Source of the DNA: Nitrosovibrio sp. Nv6
GTDB lineage: Bacteria; Pseudomonadota; Gammaproteobacteria; Burkholderiales; Nitrosomonadaceae
DNA: 64,000 nt
Direction of reading: 5' to 3'
Assembly: GCF_900110495.1 (NCBI RefSeq)
Contig: NZ_FODX01000002.1
Location: 1-64,000, forward strand
Part shown: positions 8,652 to 15,865 of the stretch, one piece after another
Position numbering within the stretch: position 1 is the first letter of the stretch
Layout of the letters: each line of letters opens with the position of its first letter
Notes under the pieces: model-generated
Database searches by the model: none
The model's input: only the letters and a program-made list of their open reading frames with translations
What the model was told of the DNA's origin: nothing
Translations under genes and position numbers: made by a program

Positions 8652-8815
8652 TTACGAGAAAGAGCTTTCCTGGAAGCGCTCCCTGATCTCTTCCAGCTGA
8701 GTCCGGTTCTTGATAAGCGCCTTGACGCAATCAAGGTCCAGCTTGTTCCCGCAAGCTTGAGCAGTTCCTGGAAAGCCTCGTCCATGTTCCACGGTTCCTT
8801 ATAGGACGAGGGGGC
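8652..8815 (-). pseudogene. HD-GYP domain protein, C-terminal relic
   Basis: On the minus strand the frame reads SSYKEPWNMDEAFQELLKLAG and then, after a one-base shift, NKLDLDCVKALIKNRTQLEEI to a stop at 8652-8654. This matches the end of HD-GYP cyclic-di-GMP phosphodiesterases ('RPYK.pw..deA...l...aGt.fDpdcV.aL......eei'). The catalytic HD and GYP motifs are absent. No start or upstream part remains. Confidence 0.6.
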
Positions 8816-9150
8816 CGCCCGAACAGGCGGGACAACGCTGACCTTGGGGCGGGGAGCTGCGCCACAGGCACCGTTATTTCATAGCCATACGCCCCCTAAT
8901 AAGGGTGCTTCCTTATCAGGGTTTCGAACGCCTTGGTGCTGCTCCGCCGGATCACTGCTTTTTATTAACAGTCCTCCACTGCTATTGCACAGTGTCACCG
9001 AGCGCAACTTGTTCCTCCTGGATTAGATGCAGGCTCGCCTCGCGCCTAACGCCTCTTGCTTCGCAAACGGCGTTAAGCCATCGATTTCGATGATTTACAT
9101 TGGGTGCCAAGGCACATAAAAATGATTGTCTACCTAATTTCCGGCTGGAT
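8816..9150. other. Non-coding debris, no gene recognised
   Basis: No frame shows a recognisable family. A short inverted repeat (AACGCC...GGCGTT, near 9048-9074) resembles words near 1090 and 1741. The region is probably decayed sequence between relics. Confidence 0.35.
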
Positions 9151-9154
9151 CAAT

Positions 9155-9267
9155 CGTAATTTGTGTTTAGCAGAGGTTGATGGCAGAGGCCCAGCTACCG
9201 ACAACGACTGGTGCGAGGACGAGCCTGTTCCCTCCTACAACGTTGCCCAAGGTCTGCGTCCCTAGAT
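9155..9267 (+). pseudogene. Possible SRAP N-terminal fragment
   Basis: One plus-strand frame contains EDEPVPSYNVAQGLRP followed by a stop. SRAP proteins carry a 'P.YNvaP' motif near residues 30-40, which this resembles closely, but the leading MCGR motif with the catalytic Cys is not visible. The match is short and could be fortuitous; it is listed because two other SRAP pieces lie in the window. Confidence 0.35.
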
Positions 9268-9345
9268 GATTATGCTGCGCGAGGGGAAGCCCCTAATTTG
9301 TTAGCATTAATTGGGGCTACCGACCCCAGATGAAGCAGCTGCAAA

Positions 9346-9437
9346 GAAAAATCATTCACAAACACACACAGCACGAAAATCCGCAACCATCTGCCGCGTC
9401 TCGTAGCACAGATGCGAATCAAAAAACACGAGTTGTC
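9346..9437 (-). pseudogene. Short degraded copy of an internal ldhA segment
   Basis: About 90 bases align without gaps to positions 6559-6650 inside ldhA, roughly 80 percent identical by eye, including ACACACACAGCA, CAACCATCTGCCGCGTCTCGT and AAAAACACGAG blocks. The encoded words (ETRQMVA.F, VCVFVND) are partly retained. It is clearly a relic, either of a second D-lactate dehydrogenase gene or of a local duplication. Confidence 0.72.
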
Positions 9438-9449
9438 GAATTCCGGCCG

Positions 9450-9575
9450 CACGGTAAATCGTGTGCTCTTCACGAGAATTTGGTCAAAGCCCATCCGTTC
9501 CCACGTGACCGCAACCCCGCTGTCGGTCCCTTCAGAGTCCATAATCTGATCTTCGGTAAATCGGGTTTCTTCATT
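9450..9575 (-). pseudogene. IS3-family OrfA (HTH) relic
   Basis: A minus-strand frame reads TRFTEDQIM..., then GTDSGVAVTWERMGFDQI. These match the start of many IS3-family OrfA proteins, 'KKTRFTEEQI...LKEADAGVAV.ELCRRMGIS'. Several substitutions and at least one frame change break it. No OrfB or inverted repeats were found. Confidence 0.5.
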
Positions 9576-9659
9576 TGAACCTCATCAGTTTTCCCTTCTC
9601 TTCCCTCCGTCTGCAAACTTAGGTACGCCGCCTGCTGTTCCAGAAAAACCGTAGCTAAG

Positions 9660-9673
9660 TTGACATTGATCAA
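9660..9673. promoter_or_regulatory. Fnr/Anr-type box upstream of coxB
   Basis: The 14-mer is TTGAC-ATTG-ATCAA, against the established Fnr consensus TTGAT-N4-ATCAA (one mismatch). It lies 160 bp upstream of the coxB start. The same operon region ends with an Fnr gene (14330-15088), so direct oxygen-dependent control is plausible. The promoter itself was not mapped. Confidence 0.6.
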
Positions 9674-9833
9674 GGTTTTGTTTTTCCCTGGGGAATACGA
9701 TTCCATACCGGATAAGAGAGTCCGATTATCTTGAAATGCGGCTAATCTCGGGGGCTCTGGCTGGAGAGACTAAAAAGCCCATGCTTTTGGATTGGCGCTA
9801 TACAAGGCTTACCAGGTATCAAGCGGAGGAGAT

Positions 9834-10970
9834 ATGGGCAGTAAAGCAGCACCAACCATCATGGGTGCATTGGCAATCGCGTTTTATTCCGGGTTGGGGC
9901 TGACGGCAGCGGATCCCCACCAGTTGAACTTGCCCGAACCACAGTCGATTATTGCGCAGCAGATTTATGACCAGCACACGATGCTGTTGTGGATTTGTCT
10001 GGCGATATTCATAGGCGTGTTTGGGGTAATGTTTTACTCGGTGTTGAAGCACCGCAAGTCATTGGAACACCCGGCTGCAAACTTCCATCACAGCACCACG
10101 GTCGAGATCATCTGGACGATTATTCCCATCTTCATTCTGGTTGCCATGGCCTACCCTGCAACCAAGACGGTCATCGCGATGAAGGACACCTCCAGTCCGG
10201 ACATCACCATCAAGGCTACTGGTTACCAGTGGAAATGGGGCTATGACTACCTGACGGGTGAAGGGGAGGGGATCAATTTTCTCAGCAGCCTCTCCACCCC
10301 CAAGGCGCAGATCGAGAATGCTGCGCCCAAGGGCGAGAATTACCTGCTGGAAGTTGACAACCGCGTGGTGGTGCCGGTAGGCAAGAAGGTACGCGTACTT
10401 CTGACGGCCAGCGACGTGATTCACGCTTGGTGGGTACCTGCACTGGGCGTCAAGCAGGACGCAATTCCCGGCTTCATACGCGACGCGTGGTTCGCGGCCG
10501 ACAGGCCCGGCACCTACCGCGGGCAATGCGCCGAGCTATGCGGCAAGGAGCACGGCTTCATGCCGATCGTGGTGGAGGCGGTGGAACCGAAGAAGTACGC
10601 CCAGTGGGTGAGCGAGCAAAAGACCAAATTGGCGGCGGCGAGGATGGACGTCAACAAGGAATTCACGATGGATGAGTTGAAAGTCGAAGGCGAGAAGGTA
10701 TACGCCGCAAACTGCGTGGCCTGTCACCAGGCCGACGGCAAGGGCATATCAGGGATGTTTGCAGCGCTGGACGGTTCCAAAATCGCCGTCGGGAACAGGG
10801 CTGAGCATATCAACATCGTCATGAACGGCAGGGCTGACACGGCGATGGCGGCATTCAAGCACATGTCTGACGTGCAAATCGCGGCGGTGGTCACCTATGA
10901 GCGCAATGCCTGGGGCAATACGGCAGGCGATCTGGTGCAACCATCCGAAATCAACCAGTTAAGAAAATAG
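9834..10970 (+). CDS. coxB: Cytochrome c oxidase subunit II with fused cytochrome c (caa3-type)
   Basis: Subunit II takes electrons from cytochrome c through its CuA centre. The ATG at 9834 follows GGAGGAGAT. Two transmembrane helices (about residues 65-90 and 105-130) anchor a periplasmic cupredoxin domain. CuA ligands are visible: His in DVIHAWWVP, then CAELCGKEHGFM (C-x-E-x3-C-x3-H-x2-M spacing). A C-terminal class I cytochrome c domain follows with CVACH, giving 378 residues and placing the enzyme in the caa3-like group. The operon continues with a 28-codon ORF, coxA, a small membrane ORF and coxC. An Fnr-like box lies upstream. Confidence 0.95.
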   Translation: MGSKAAPTIMGALAIAFYSGLGLTAADPHQLNLPEPQSIIAQQIYDQHTMLLWICLAIFIGVFGVMFYSVLKHRKSLEHPAANFHHSTTVEIIWTIIPIFILVAMAYPATKTVIAMKDTSSPDITIKATGYQWKWGYDYLTGEGEGINFLSSLSTPKAQIENAAPKGENYLLEVDNRVVVPVGKKVRVLLTASDVIHAWWVPALGVKQDAIPGFIRDAWFAADRPGTYRGQCAELCGKEHGFMPIVVEAVEPKKYAQWVSEQKTKLAAARMDVNKEFTMDELKVEGEKVYAANCVACHQADGKGISGMFAALDGSKIAVGNRAEHINIVMNGRADTAMAAFKHMSDVQIAAVVTYERNAWGNTAGDLVQPSEINQLRK

Positions 10971-10985
10971 CATCAGGAGAAAATC

Positions 10986-11072
10986 ATGGCAGCAGTAGAT
11001 CGCGATATCGCTACGCATACTACAGCCATGCGTCCAACTGATGCGGTGATGATGGTTTGCAATTATTTTTAA
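10986..11072 (+). CDS. 28-residue ORF with a duplicate of the coxA translation start
   Basis: AGGAGAAAATC precedes ATGGCAGCAGTAGATCGCGA, nearly the same as the coxA start 112 bp downstream (GAGGAGAACAAC before ATGGCGGCAGTAGAACAAGA). Both open MAAV-D/E-x-DI. The first copy then diverges (HTTAMRPTDAVMM) and ends at 28 codons. It may be a duplication scar, a leader peptide that couples translation, or nothing functional. It is too short to assign to a family. Confidence 0.45.
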   Translation: MAAVDRDIATHTTAMRPTDAVMMVCNYF

Positions 11073-11097
11073 AAAAAATAGTGTTGAGGAGAACAAC

Positions 11098-12675
11098 ATG
11101 GCGGCAGTAGAACAAGATATCGGGCATGTGCACGAGCACCACCCCAGTGGCCTGATGCGCTGGATAACCACCACTAATCACAAAGATATTGGCACCATGT
11201 ATCTATGGTTCAGCTTCGCCATGTTCCTGACAGGGGGCGTAATGGCGCTGACCATCCGGGCCGAGCTGTTTCAGCCGGGCTTGCAGATCGTCCAACCCGA
11301 GTTTTTCAACCAGCTGACCACCATGCATGGTCTGGTGATGGTGTTTGGCGCCATCATGCCGGCGTTCGTGGGCTTCGCCAACTGGCAAATACCGATGATG
11401 ATCGGTGCGCCGGATATGGCCTTCGCGCGCATGAACAACTGGAGCTTCTGGCTGCTGCCGCCGGCGGCACTGCTGCTCATGAGCTCGTTCTTCGTGCCCG
11501 GCGGAGCGCCCGCAGGGGGCTGGACATTCTATCCGCCGCTGTCGGTGCAGATGGGCATCGGCATGGATATGATGATTTTCGCTATTCATATCCTTGGCGC
11601 CTCCTCCATTATGGGTTCGATCAACATCATCACCACCATTCTTAATATGCGGGCACCGGGAATGTCCCTGATGCAGATGCCTTTATTCGTCTGGACCTGG
11701 CTGATCACCGCCTATCTGCTGGTGCTGGTGATGCCGGTGCTGGCCGGGGTAGTGACCATGCTCCTGACGGACCGCAACTTTGGCACCAATTTCTTTAATG
11801 CGGCCGGCGGTGGCGATCCGGTGATGTTCCAGCACATATTCTGGTTCTTCGGCCATCCGGAAGTCTACATCATGATCCTGCCGTCGTTCGGCATCGTGTC
11901 CGAGGTCATCCCCACCTTCGCCCGCAAGCCCTTGTTCGGATACTCCTCGATGGTTTACGCCACCGCATCCATCGCAATCCTGTCCTGCATCGTCTGGGCG
12001 CACCACATGTTTACAGCAGGCATGCCGGTTACCGGCCAGCTGTTTTTCATGTACGGGACCATGCTGATCGCAGTGCCAACGGGGGTGAAGGTGTTCAACT
12101 GGACTGCAACCATGTGGCGCGGTTCCATGACTTTCGAAACGCCCATGCTTTTTTCCATCGGCTTCATTTTTCTGTTTGTCATCGGGGGCTTTAGCGGCGT
12201 GGTATGCGCGATAGTTCCGATAGACGTTCAGGTGCAGGATACCTACTATGTGATAGCCCACTTCCACTATGTGCTGGTGTCCGGCTCGCTCTTCGCCATA
12301 TTCGCGGGGACCTACTACTGGCTCCCGAAATGGACCGGGCACATGTATGACGAAACGCTTGGCAAATGGCATTTCTGGTTGTCGATGTTCTTCTTCAACC
12401 TCACCTTCTTCGTCCAGCATTTCCTGGGGTTGGCAGGCATGCCGCGCCGGATTCCGGACTATGCGCTGCAGTTTGCCGATTTCAACATGATATCCAGCAT
12501 TGGTGCCTTTGGCTTCGGCACTACACAGCTGCTATTTCTCTATGTCGTGCTGAAATGCATTCGTGGCGGGGCCAAGGCTCCGGCCAAGCCTTGGGATGGG
12601 GCAAAAACGCTGGAGTGGACGCTGCCTTCGCCAGCGCCATATCACAGCTTCGAGACGCCCCCGGTCATCAAATAA
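11098..12675 (+). CDS. coxA: Cytochrome c oxidase subunit I
   Basis: This catalytic subunit of the haem-copper oxidase reduces oxygen to water and pumps protons. All signature residues are seen: the low-spin haem His in TMHGLVMVFG, the CuB His with cross-linked Tyr in FWFFGHPEVYI, the CuB pair AHHMF, and the haem a/a3 histidines in IAHFHYVLVSG. Twelve hydrophobic segments and 525 residues fit type A oxidases. It has its own strong ribosome-binding site GAGGAGA. The Cox11/CtaG assembly gene usually found downstream in proteobacteria is absent here. Confidence 0.96.
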   Translation: MAAVEQDIGHVHEHHPSGLMRWITTTNHKDIGTMYLWFSFAMFLTGGVMALTIRAELFQPGLQIVQPEFFNQLTTMHGLVMVFGAIMPAFVGFANWQIPMMIGAPDMAFARMNNWSFWLLPPAALLLMSSFFVPGGAPAGGWTFYPPLSVQMGIGMDMMIFAIHILGASSIMGSINIITTILNMRAPGMSLMQMPLFVWTWLITAYLLVLVMPVLAGVVTMLLTDRNFGTNFFNAAGGGDPVMFQHIFWFFGHPEVYIMILPSFGIVSEVIPTFARKPLFGYSSMVYATASIAILSCIVWAHHMFTAGMPVTGQLFFMYGTMLIAVPTGVKVFNWTATMWRGSMTFETPMLFSIGFIFLFVIGGFSGVVCAIVPIDVQVQDTYYVIAHFHYVLVSGSLFAIFAGTYYWLPKWTGHMYDETLGKWHFWLSMFFFNLTFFVQHFLGLAGMPRRIPDYALQFADFNMISSIGAFGFGTTQLLFLYVVLKCIRGGAKAPAKPWDGAKTLEWTLPSPAPYHSFETPPVIK

Positions 12676-12696
12676 TAGTGGAGATAGGAGGATGAT

Positions 12697-12852
12697 ATGT
12701 CAAAGCAGGCAAACATGTCCGGGAACCTGGATATGCCGGAAGACGTGGAGATCGGGACGCGCCTCGCCTCCATCAAAACAGCGCTATTTCTCCTGGTCTC
12801 ATCTCTGGCGCTGCCGGTGACCTACTATTTGTTGGAAACGTACTGCTGTTGA
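12697..12852 (+). CDS. Small single-helix membrane protein in the cox operon
   Basis: A 51-residue ORF starts at ATG 12697 with AGGAGGATGAT upstream. It has a polar N-terminus (MPEDVEIGTRLASIK) and one C-terminal transmembrane helix ending VTYYLLETYCC. It sits 21 bp after coxA and 40 bp before coxC, just where CtaG or a small assembly or subunit IV-like protein is found in related operons. I cannot name a family; the strong ribosome-binding site and position support a real gene, possibly an accessory subunit of the oxidase. Confidence 0.65.
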   Translation: MSKQANMSGNLDMPEDVEIGTRLASIKTALFLLVSSLALPVTYYLLETYCC

Positions 12853-12892
12853 CCGGACTGACGGTATCAACTGTTTAAAGCGGGAGAGCGGG

Positions 12893-13117
12893 ATGAGTCA
12901 AGAAGAGGGTTATTATTACGTGCCAGCGCCATCGCCCTGGCCTATTACAGGGTCGATCGCGCTTTTATTCATGGGTTTTGGCTCGGCGTTTTCCGTCAAC
13001 AAGCTTCCGCTGGGCTACGGATTGCTAGCAATAGGTTTCGCTATACTCATCTACATGATGTTCGGTTGGTTTGGCACCGTGGCCCGCGAAAGTGAGGCAG
13101 GGGTGTACAACCAGTAA
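12893..13117 (+). CDS. coxC: Cytochrome c oxidase subunit III, N-terminal piece (helices I-II)
   Basis: The 74 residues begin YYYVPAPSPWPITGS, the normal CoxC opening, cover two transmembrane helices and end FGWFGTVARESEAGVYNQ before a TAA at 13115-13117. In homologues this runs straight on into RSFRWGMxWFIFSE, which is what the next frame-matched ORF encodes from the very next codon. A single base change of a CAA, AAA or GAA codon to TAA would explain the split. It could be a sequencing error, a recent inactivation, readthrough, or a true two-part subunit. Confidence 0.82.
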   Translation: MSQEEGYYYVPAPSPWPITGSIALLFMGFGSAFSVNKLPLGYGLLAIGFAILIYMMFGWFGTVARESEAGVYNQ

Positions 13118-13744
13118 GTGAGTAAATCTTTCCGTTGGGGGATGAGCTGGTTCATCTTTTCCGAGGTCATGTTCTTTGCCGCCTTCTTCGGCACCCTGTT
13201 TTACATGCGCATCTTTTCGATTCCGGATCTGGCGGGGTTGGGGAGCAAAATCCTCTGGCCAGACTTTGTTGGCGAGTGGCCCACCGCCGGCCCCGGAATC
13301 GCGGAGAAGTTCATGCCCATGAGTCCGTGGGGACTTCCGGCCATCAATACCCTGATCCTGCTGACATCGGGCGTGACCGTCACCTGGGCGCATTGGGCGT
13401 TGAAGCTGAACAAACGCGGGCAGCTCAAGCTGGGATTGTTTCTCACCTTTGCGCTGGGGTTTCTGTTCGTCGGCCTGCAGGCATATGAGTATGGTCACGC
13501 CTATTCCGATCTAAATCTCAAGCTGACGACCGGCGCCTATGGCGCGACCTTTTACATGTTGACTGGTTTTCATGGTTTTCACGTGACGCTGGGCTCCATC
13601 ATGCTGCTGGTCATCTGGTGCCGCGTAATGGCGGGACACTTCACCCCCGAGAACCATTTCGGTTTCGAGGGTGTCGCCTGGTATTGGCACTTCGTCGACG
13701 TGGTCTGGCTGGGATTGTTTATCTTTGTGTACTGGCTGATATAA
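13118..13744 (+). CDS. coxC: Cytochrome c oxidase subunit III, C-terminal piece (helices III-VII)
   Basis: In the same frame as the preceding piece, this ORF begins at GTG immediately after the TAA and reads SKSFRWGMSWFIFSEVMFF. It holds the remaining five helices with LTGFHGFHVTLGS and EGVAWYWHFVDVVWL, all conserved in CoxC. At 208 residues it resembles CyoC-type subunits, which naturally have only five helices. TAA-GTG adjacency would allow reinitiation, but no strong separate ribosome-binding site is seen. With the first piece the total is 283 codons, normal for proteobacterial CoxC. Confidence 0.85.
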   Translation: MSKSFRWGMSWFIFSEVMFFAAFFGTLFYMRIFSIPDLAGLGSKILWPDFVGEWPTAGPGIAEKFMPMSPWGLPAINTLILLTSGVTVTWAHWALKLNKRGQLKLGLFLTFALGFLFVGLQAYEYGHAYSDLNLKLTTGAYGATFYMLTGFHGFHVTLGSIMLLVIWCRVMAGHFTPENHFGFEGVAWYWHFVDVVWLGLFIFVYWLI

Positions 13745-13812
13745 AGGCTACCAGAGCTTTCTGCCGCGGAGCATTTCCTAACCTTCTTACACGATGGCGT
13801 GATAATTTAGCG

Positions 13813-14325
13813 ATGATTCTGTCTCGCACAACTCAATATGCCATTCAGGCGCTTATTTTTATGGCCACACAACCTCCAGGCGTGGCAGTATTGAATCGTA
13901 CCATTGCCGAACGCTTGAGGTCACCGCCTACCTATCTTGCGAAGGTTTTGCAAGAATTATGTCGAGGTAATTTGTTATATTCTTTTCGCGGTAAACAGGG
14001 CGGCTTTTGCCTGCGGGAAAGCTGCGATAAAATCAGTCTGATGCAGATCGTGAAGCTTACAGAGGGTCCGGGATTCACGGAAGAGTGCGTACTGGGGCTC
14101 AAGGTTTGCAGTGAAAAGACGGCCTGCCCGATGCATGCGAAATGGTGGCCGATCAAGCAGCAGATAGTCAGTCTTCTGCAGACCCAGACGCTGGAAATCC
14201 TTGCGGCGGGGGTAACGAGCGGCGAATACCAGTTAACCGATATTCCGCGCGCAGCTCTAGGATGCCTGGAAACGGAGGATGGTGCGAGCGGTGGTACCGC
14301 ATCGAAGCAACATGATGAGCGGTGA
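13813..14325 (+). CDS. Rrf2-family transcription regulator, probable iron-sulfur sensor
   Basis: The protein starts MILSRTTQYAIQALIFMA, a typical Rrf2 winged-helix opening. The recognition region 'PPTYLAKVLQELCRGNLL' is followed by the wing 'RGKQGGFCL'. Three cysteines (CVLGLKVCSEKTACP; spacing C-x6-C-x5-C) match the cluster-binding loop of NsrR/IscR/RsrR relatives, so it may sense nitric oxide, iron-sulfur status or redox. I cannot decide between NsrR and other Rrf2 subtypes from sequence alone. It follows coxC by 68 bp and ends 5 bp before the chosen fnr start. Its position in a nirK/cox neighbourhood fits control of nitrogen-oxide or oxygen respiration genes. Confidence 0.82.
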   Translation: MILSRTTQYAIQALIFMATQPPGVAVLNRTIAERLRSPPTYLAKVLQELCRGNLLYSFRGKQGGFCLRESCDKISLMQIVKLTEGPGFTEECVLGLKVCSEKTACPMHAKWWPIKQQIVSLLQTQTLEILAAGVTSGEYQLTDIPRAALGCLETEDGASGGTASKQHDER

Positions 14326-14329
14326 AGAT

Positions 14330-15088
14330 ATGCCTGAAGTCCTACCGAAACGAGGGCCCCTCGCGGACCCAGCCGCAAGCGTGCCGCAGGATTGCAGAAA
14401 TTGTGGTGCATACAAGCTCTGCGTATCTCTTTGGCTGAAGAGTGGCGATGCATCCCTGTTCGATCGTGTGGTGAAAAGGAAACAGGTGCTCAAGCGTGGG
14501 GAAACGCTCTACCGCATGGGCCAGTCCGTCGAACATTTGTATGTAATTCGGGGGGGATCAGTCAAAACATGCGTCACTTCCGAAGATGGCCGAGTTCAGA
14601 TAATAGGTTTTCATACAGCGGGAGAACTGCTGGGATTGGAGGATATGCAAATGCGGGAGCACAACTGCGAGGCCCGCGCAACCAAGCTTACGTCTGTTTG
14701 CGAGGTTTCGATCGACCGCTTTGAAGAACTGGCCAGGAAAGATGCAGCCATTCAATACGAGATATTCAAGATCATGAGTGCGGAGGTTCGCCATACCCAG
14801 GAACTGGTTCTGCTGCTTGGGAAGCACAACGCCGAAGAGCGGCTGGCGGCCTTCCTGCTTAGCCTTTCGCAGCAGTTTGCACAACGCCATTATTCCATGA
14901 TTGAATTCGACCTAAGCATGTCTCGCAGCGATATCGGTAATTATTTGGGGTTAGCCGAGGAGACTGTTTGTCGGGTTTTTGCCCGACTTCAGGATGGTGG
15001 GCTTGTTACCAGCAAAGGCCGGCGTATCAAGCTCAACGATTTGGAGCGCTTGCAACGGGTCGCCAATTATCGGCCGGCTTTATCCTAA
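14330..15088 (+). CDS. fnr: Fnr/Anr-type oxygen-sensing regulator (Crp-Fnr family)
   Basis: The protein has the four cysteines needed for an oxygen-labile [4Fe-4S] cluster: an N-terminal group in QDCRNCGAYKLC and a later Cys in EHNCEA. Next come the cyclic-nucleotide-like beta roll, a dimer helix and a C-terminal helix-turn-helix (SRSDIGNYLGLAEETVCRVFARL) with the E--SR-like contact region. ATG 14330 has GGTGA upstream; in-frame ATGs at 14312 and 14315 overlap the Rrf2 gene and are also possible. Fnr would activate or repress genes with TTGAT-N4-ATCAA sites, such as the box before coxB. Confidence 0.9.
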   Translation: MPEVLPKRGPLADPAASVPQDCRNCGAYKLCVSLWLKSGDASLFDRVVKRKQVLKRGETLYRMGQSVEHLYVIRGGSVKTCVTSEDGRVQIIGFHTAGELLGLEDMQMREHNCEARATKLTSVCEVSIDRFEELARKDAAIQYEIFKIMSAEVRHTQELVLLLGKHNAEERLAAFLLSLSQQFAQRHYSMIEFDLSMSRSDIGNYLGLAEETVCRVFARLQDGGLVTSKGRRIKLNDLERLQRVANYRPALS

Positions 15089-15204
15089 AGCTGATAAAAC
15101 CCCACTGTTTCCTTGTGCCTCAGCATCAATCGATAAGGGCTCGGCAGAAAAAAAACACTGTATCACCCGACAAGCTAAGCGTCAGTACTGATCTTATCTC
15201 ACCC

Positions 15205-15366
15205 CGCTGAGCGCGCGCTCATCAAGGAGAGGCAGCGGGAGGAATAACCCTGGCAAAGGCCAAAGGAGTTTACAAGGGCAGGAAGCCGGCACTCAACGCA
15301 GAGAAGATTGTTCAGTTGCGAGAACAGGCCGCAGCAGGTGCAAACCGAACAAAACCTCTCGGCTAA
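15205..15366 (+). pseudogene. Serine recombinase C-terminal relic
   Basis: Translation across two frames gives LIKERQRE, then LAKAKGVYKGRKPALNAEKIVQ and REQAAAGANRT. This is the hinge and HTH start of Pin/Tn3-type resolvases ('ERQREGIALAKAKGVYKGR'). A stop and at least two frame changes break it, and no catalytic domain precedes it. The matching DNA-binding end is missing after about 15370. Confidence 0.72.
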
Positions 15367-15391
15367 GGATTTGCAGGCGGGCCGGGCCATG

Positions 15392-15618
15392 TTAATAGAC
15401 ACGCCAGTAAGCGGGCCTACGCCGTAGTCTCACTAGATGGATCTTTTCAATAAATTGCCATCCCTCGGCCTCTCCCTCTACCACAAGAGACAGTTCTCCG
15501 TATCGCCTGAAGCTTTGCTGCCCCATCGGCGCACAACGACCCAATCGCCTATTAAGTCACGAACAAGCTCAACCTCATACCAACGTTGCGCCGTTTCCCA
15601 ACGTGCACGTGCAGCCAT
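15392..15618 (-). pseudogene. WGR-domain protein with a frameshift
   Basis: The minus-strand frame begins MAARARWETAQRWYEVELV and continues LIGDWVVVRRWGS, the W-x-V-x-R-x-W-G-(R/S) core of WGR domains. After ENC the frame must shift by one base to read SLVVEGEAEGWQFIEKIH and then RLRRRPAYWRVY before a stop. The intact protein would be about 76 residues. Small stand-alone WGR proteins are common on mobile elements; their biochemical role is unsettled. The first frame meets a TAG soon after the shift point, so the gene is probably dead. Confidence 0.6.
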
Positions 15619-15699
15619 TCGTTAATCCTTTTGGGAGTGAGATTCTTGCTGGGCTCCTTTTAGTCCTTTTCTTTTTCTACTTTGACCTGTTTAAAGTTA

Positions 15700-15833
15700 T
15701 ATCGAACAGAAAGAGGTTGAGGAAGCGGCGCATATCGCGCAAACGCGCTCTTTGCCTACCGAGGCCTTTACCTGATGGGAGAGTAGATAGAGCAGTGAAC
15801 CGGGTCGATCCGAATAACAATGGGAGAGAGTGA
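15700..15833 (+). pseudogene. SRAP C-terminal relic
   Basis: The last residues VDRAVNRVDPNNNGRE closely match the fragment at 96-477 (VDRAVNQVDPSNNTRE). Just upstream, another frame reads LPTEAFT, a stop (TGA where Trp TGG is expected), and WE, the family's 'st.aF.WW.V' word. It is therefore a frameshifted, truncated SRAP gene, and not the same copy as at the window start because it differs at many positions. Confidence 0.55.
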
Positions 15834-15865
15834 TAACACCGATAAACGAATTAACTCAGCCATGA

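Noticed and set aside
11683..12420. 245-codon minus-strand ORF in coxA
   Set aside because: It is a shadow of the high-GC coxA reading frame, rich in His and Gly with no family.
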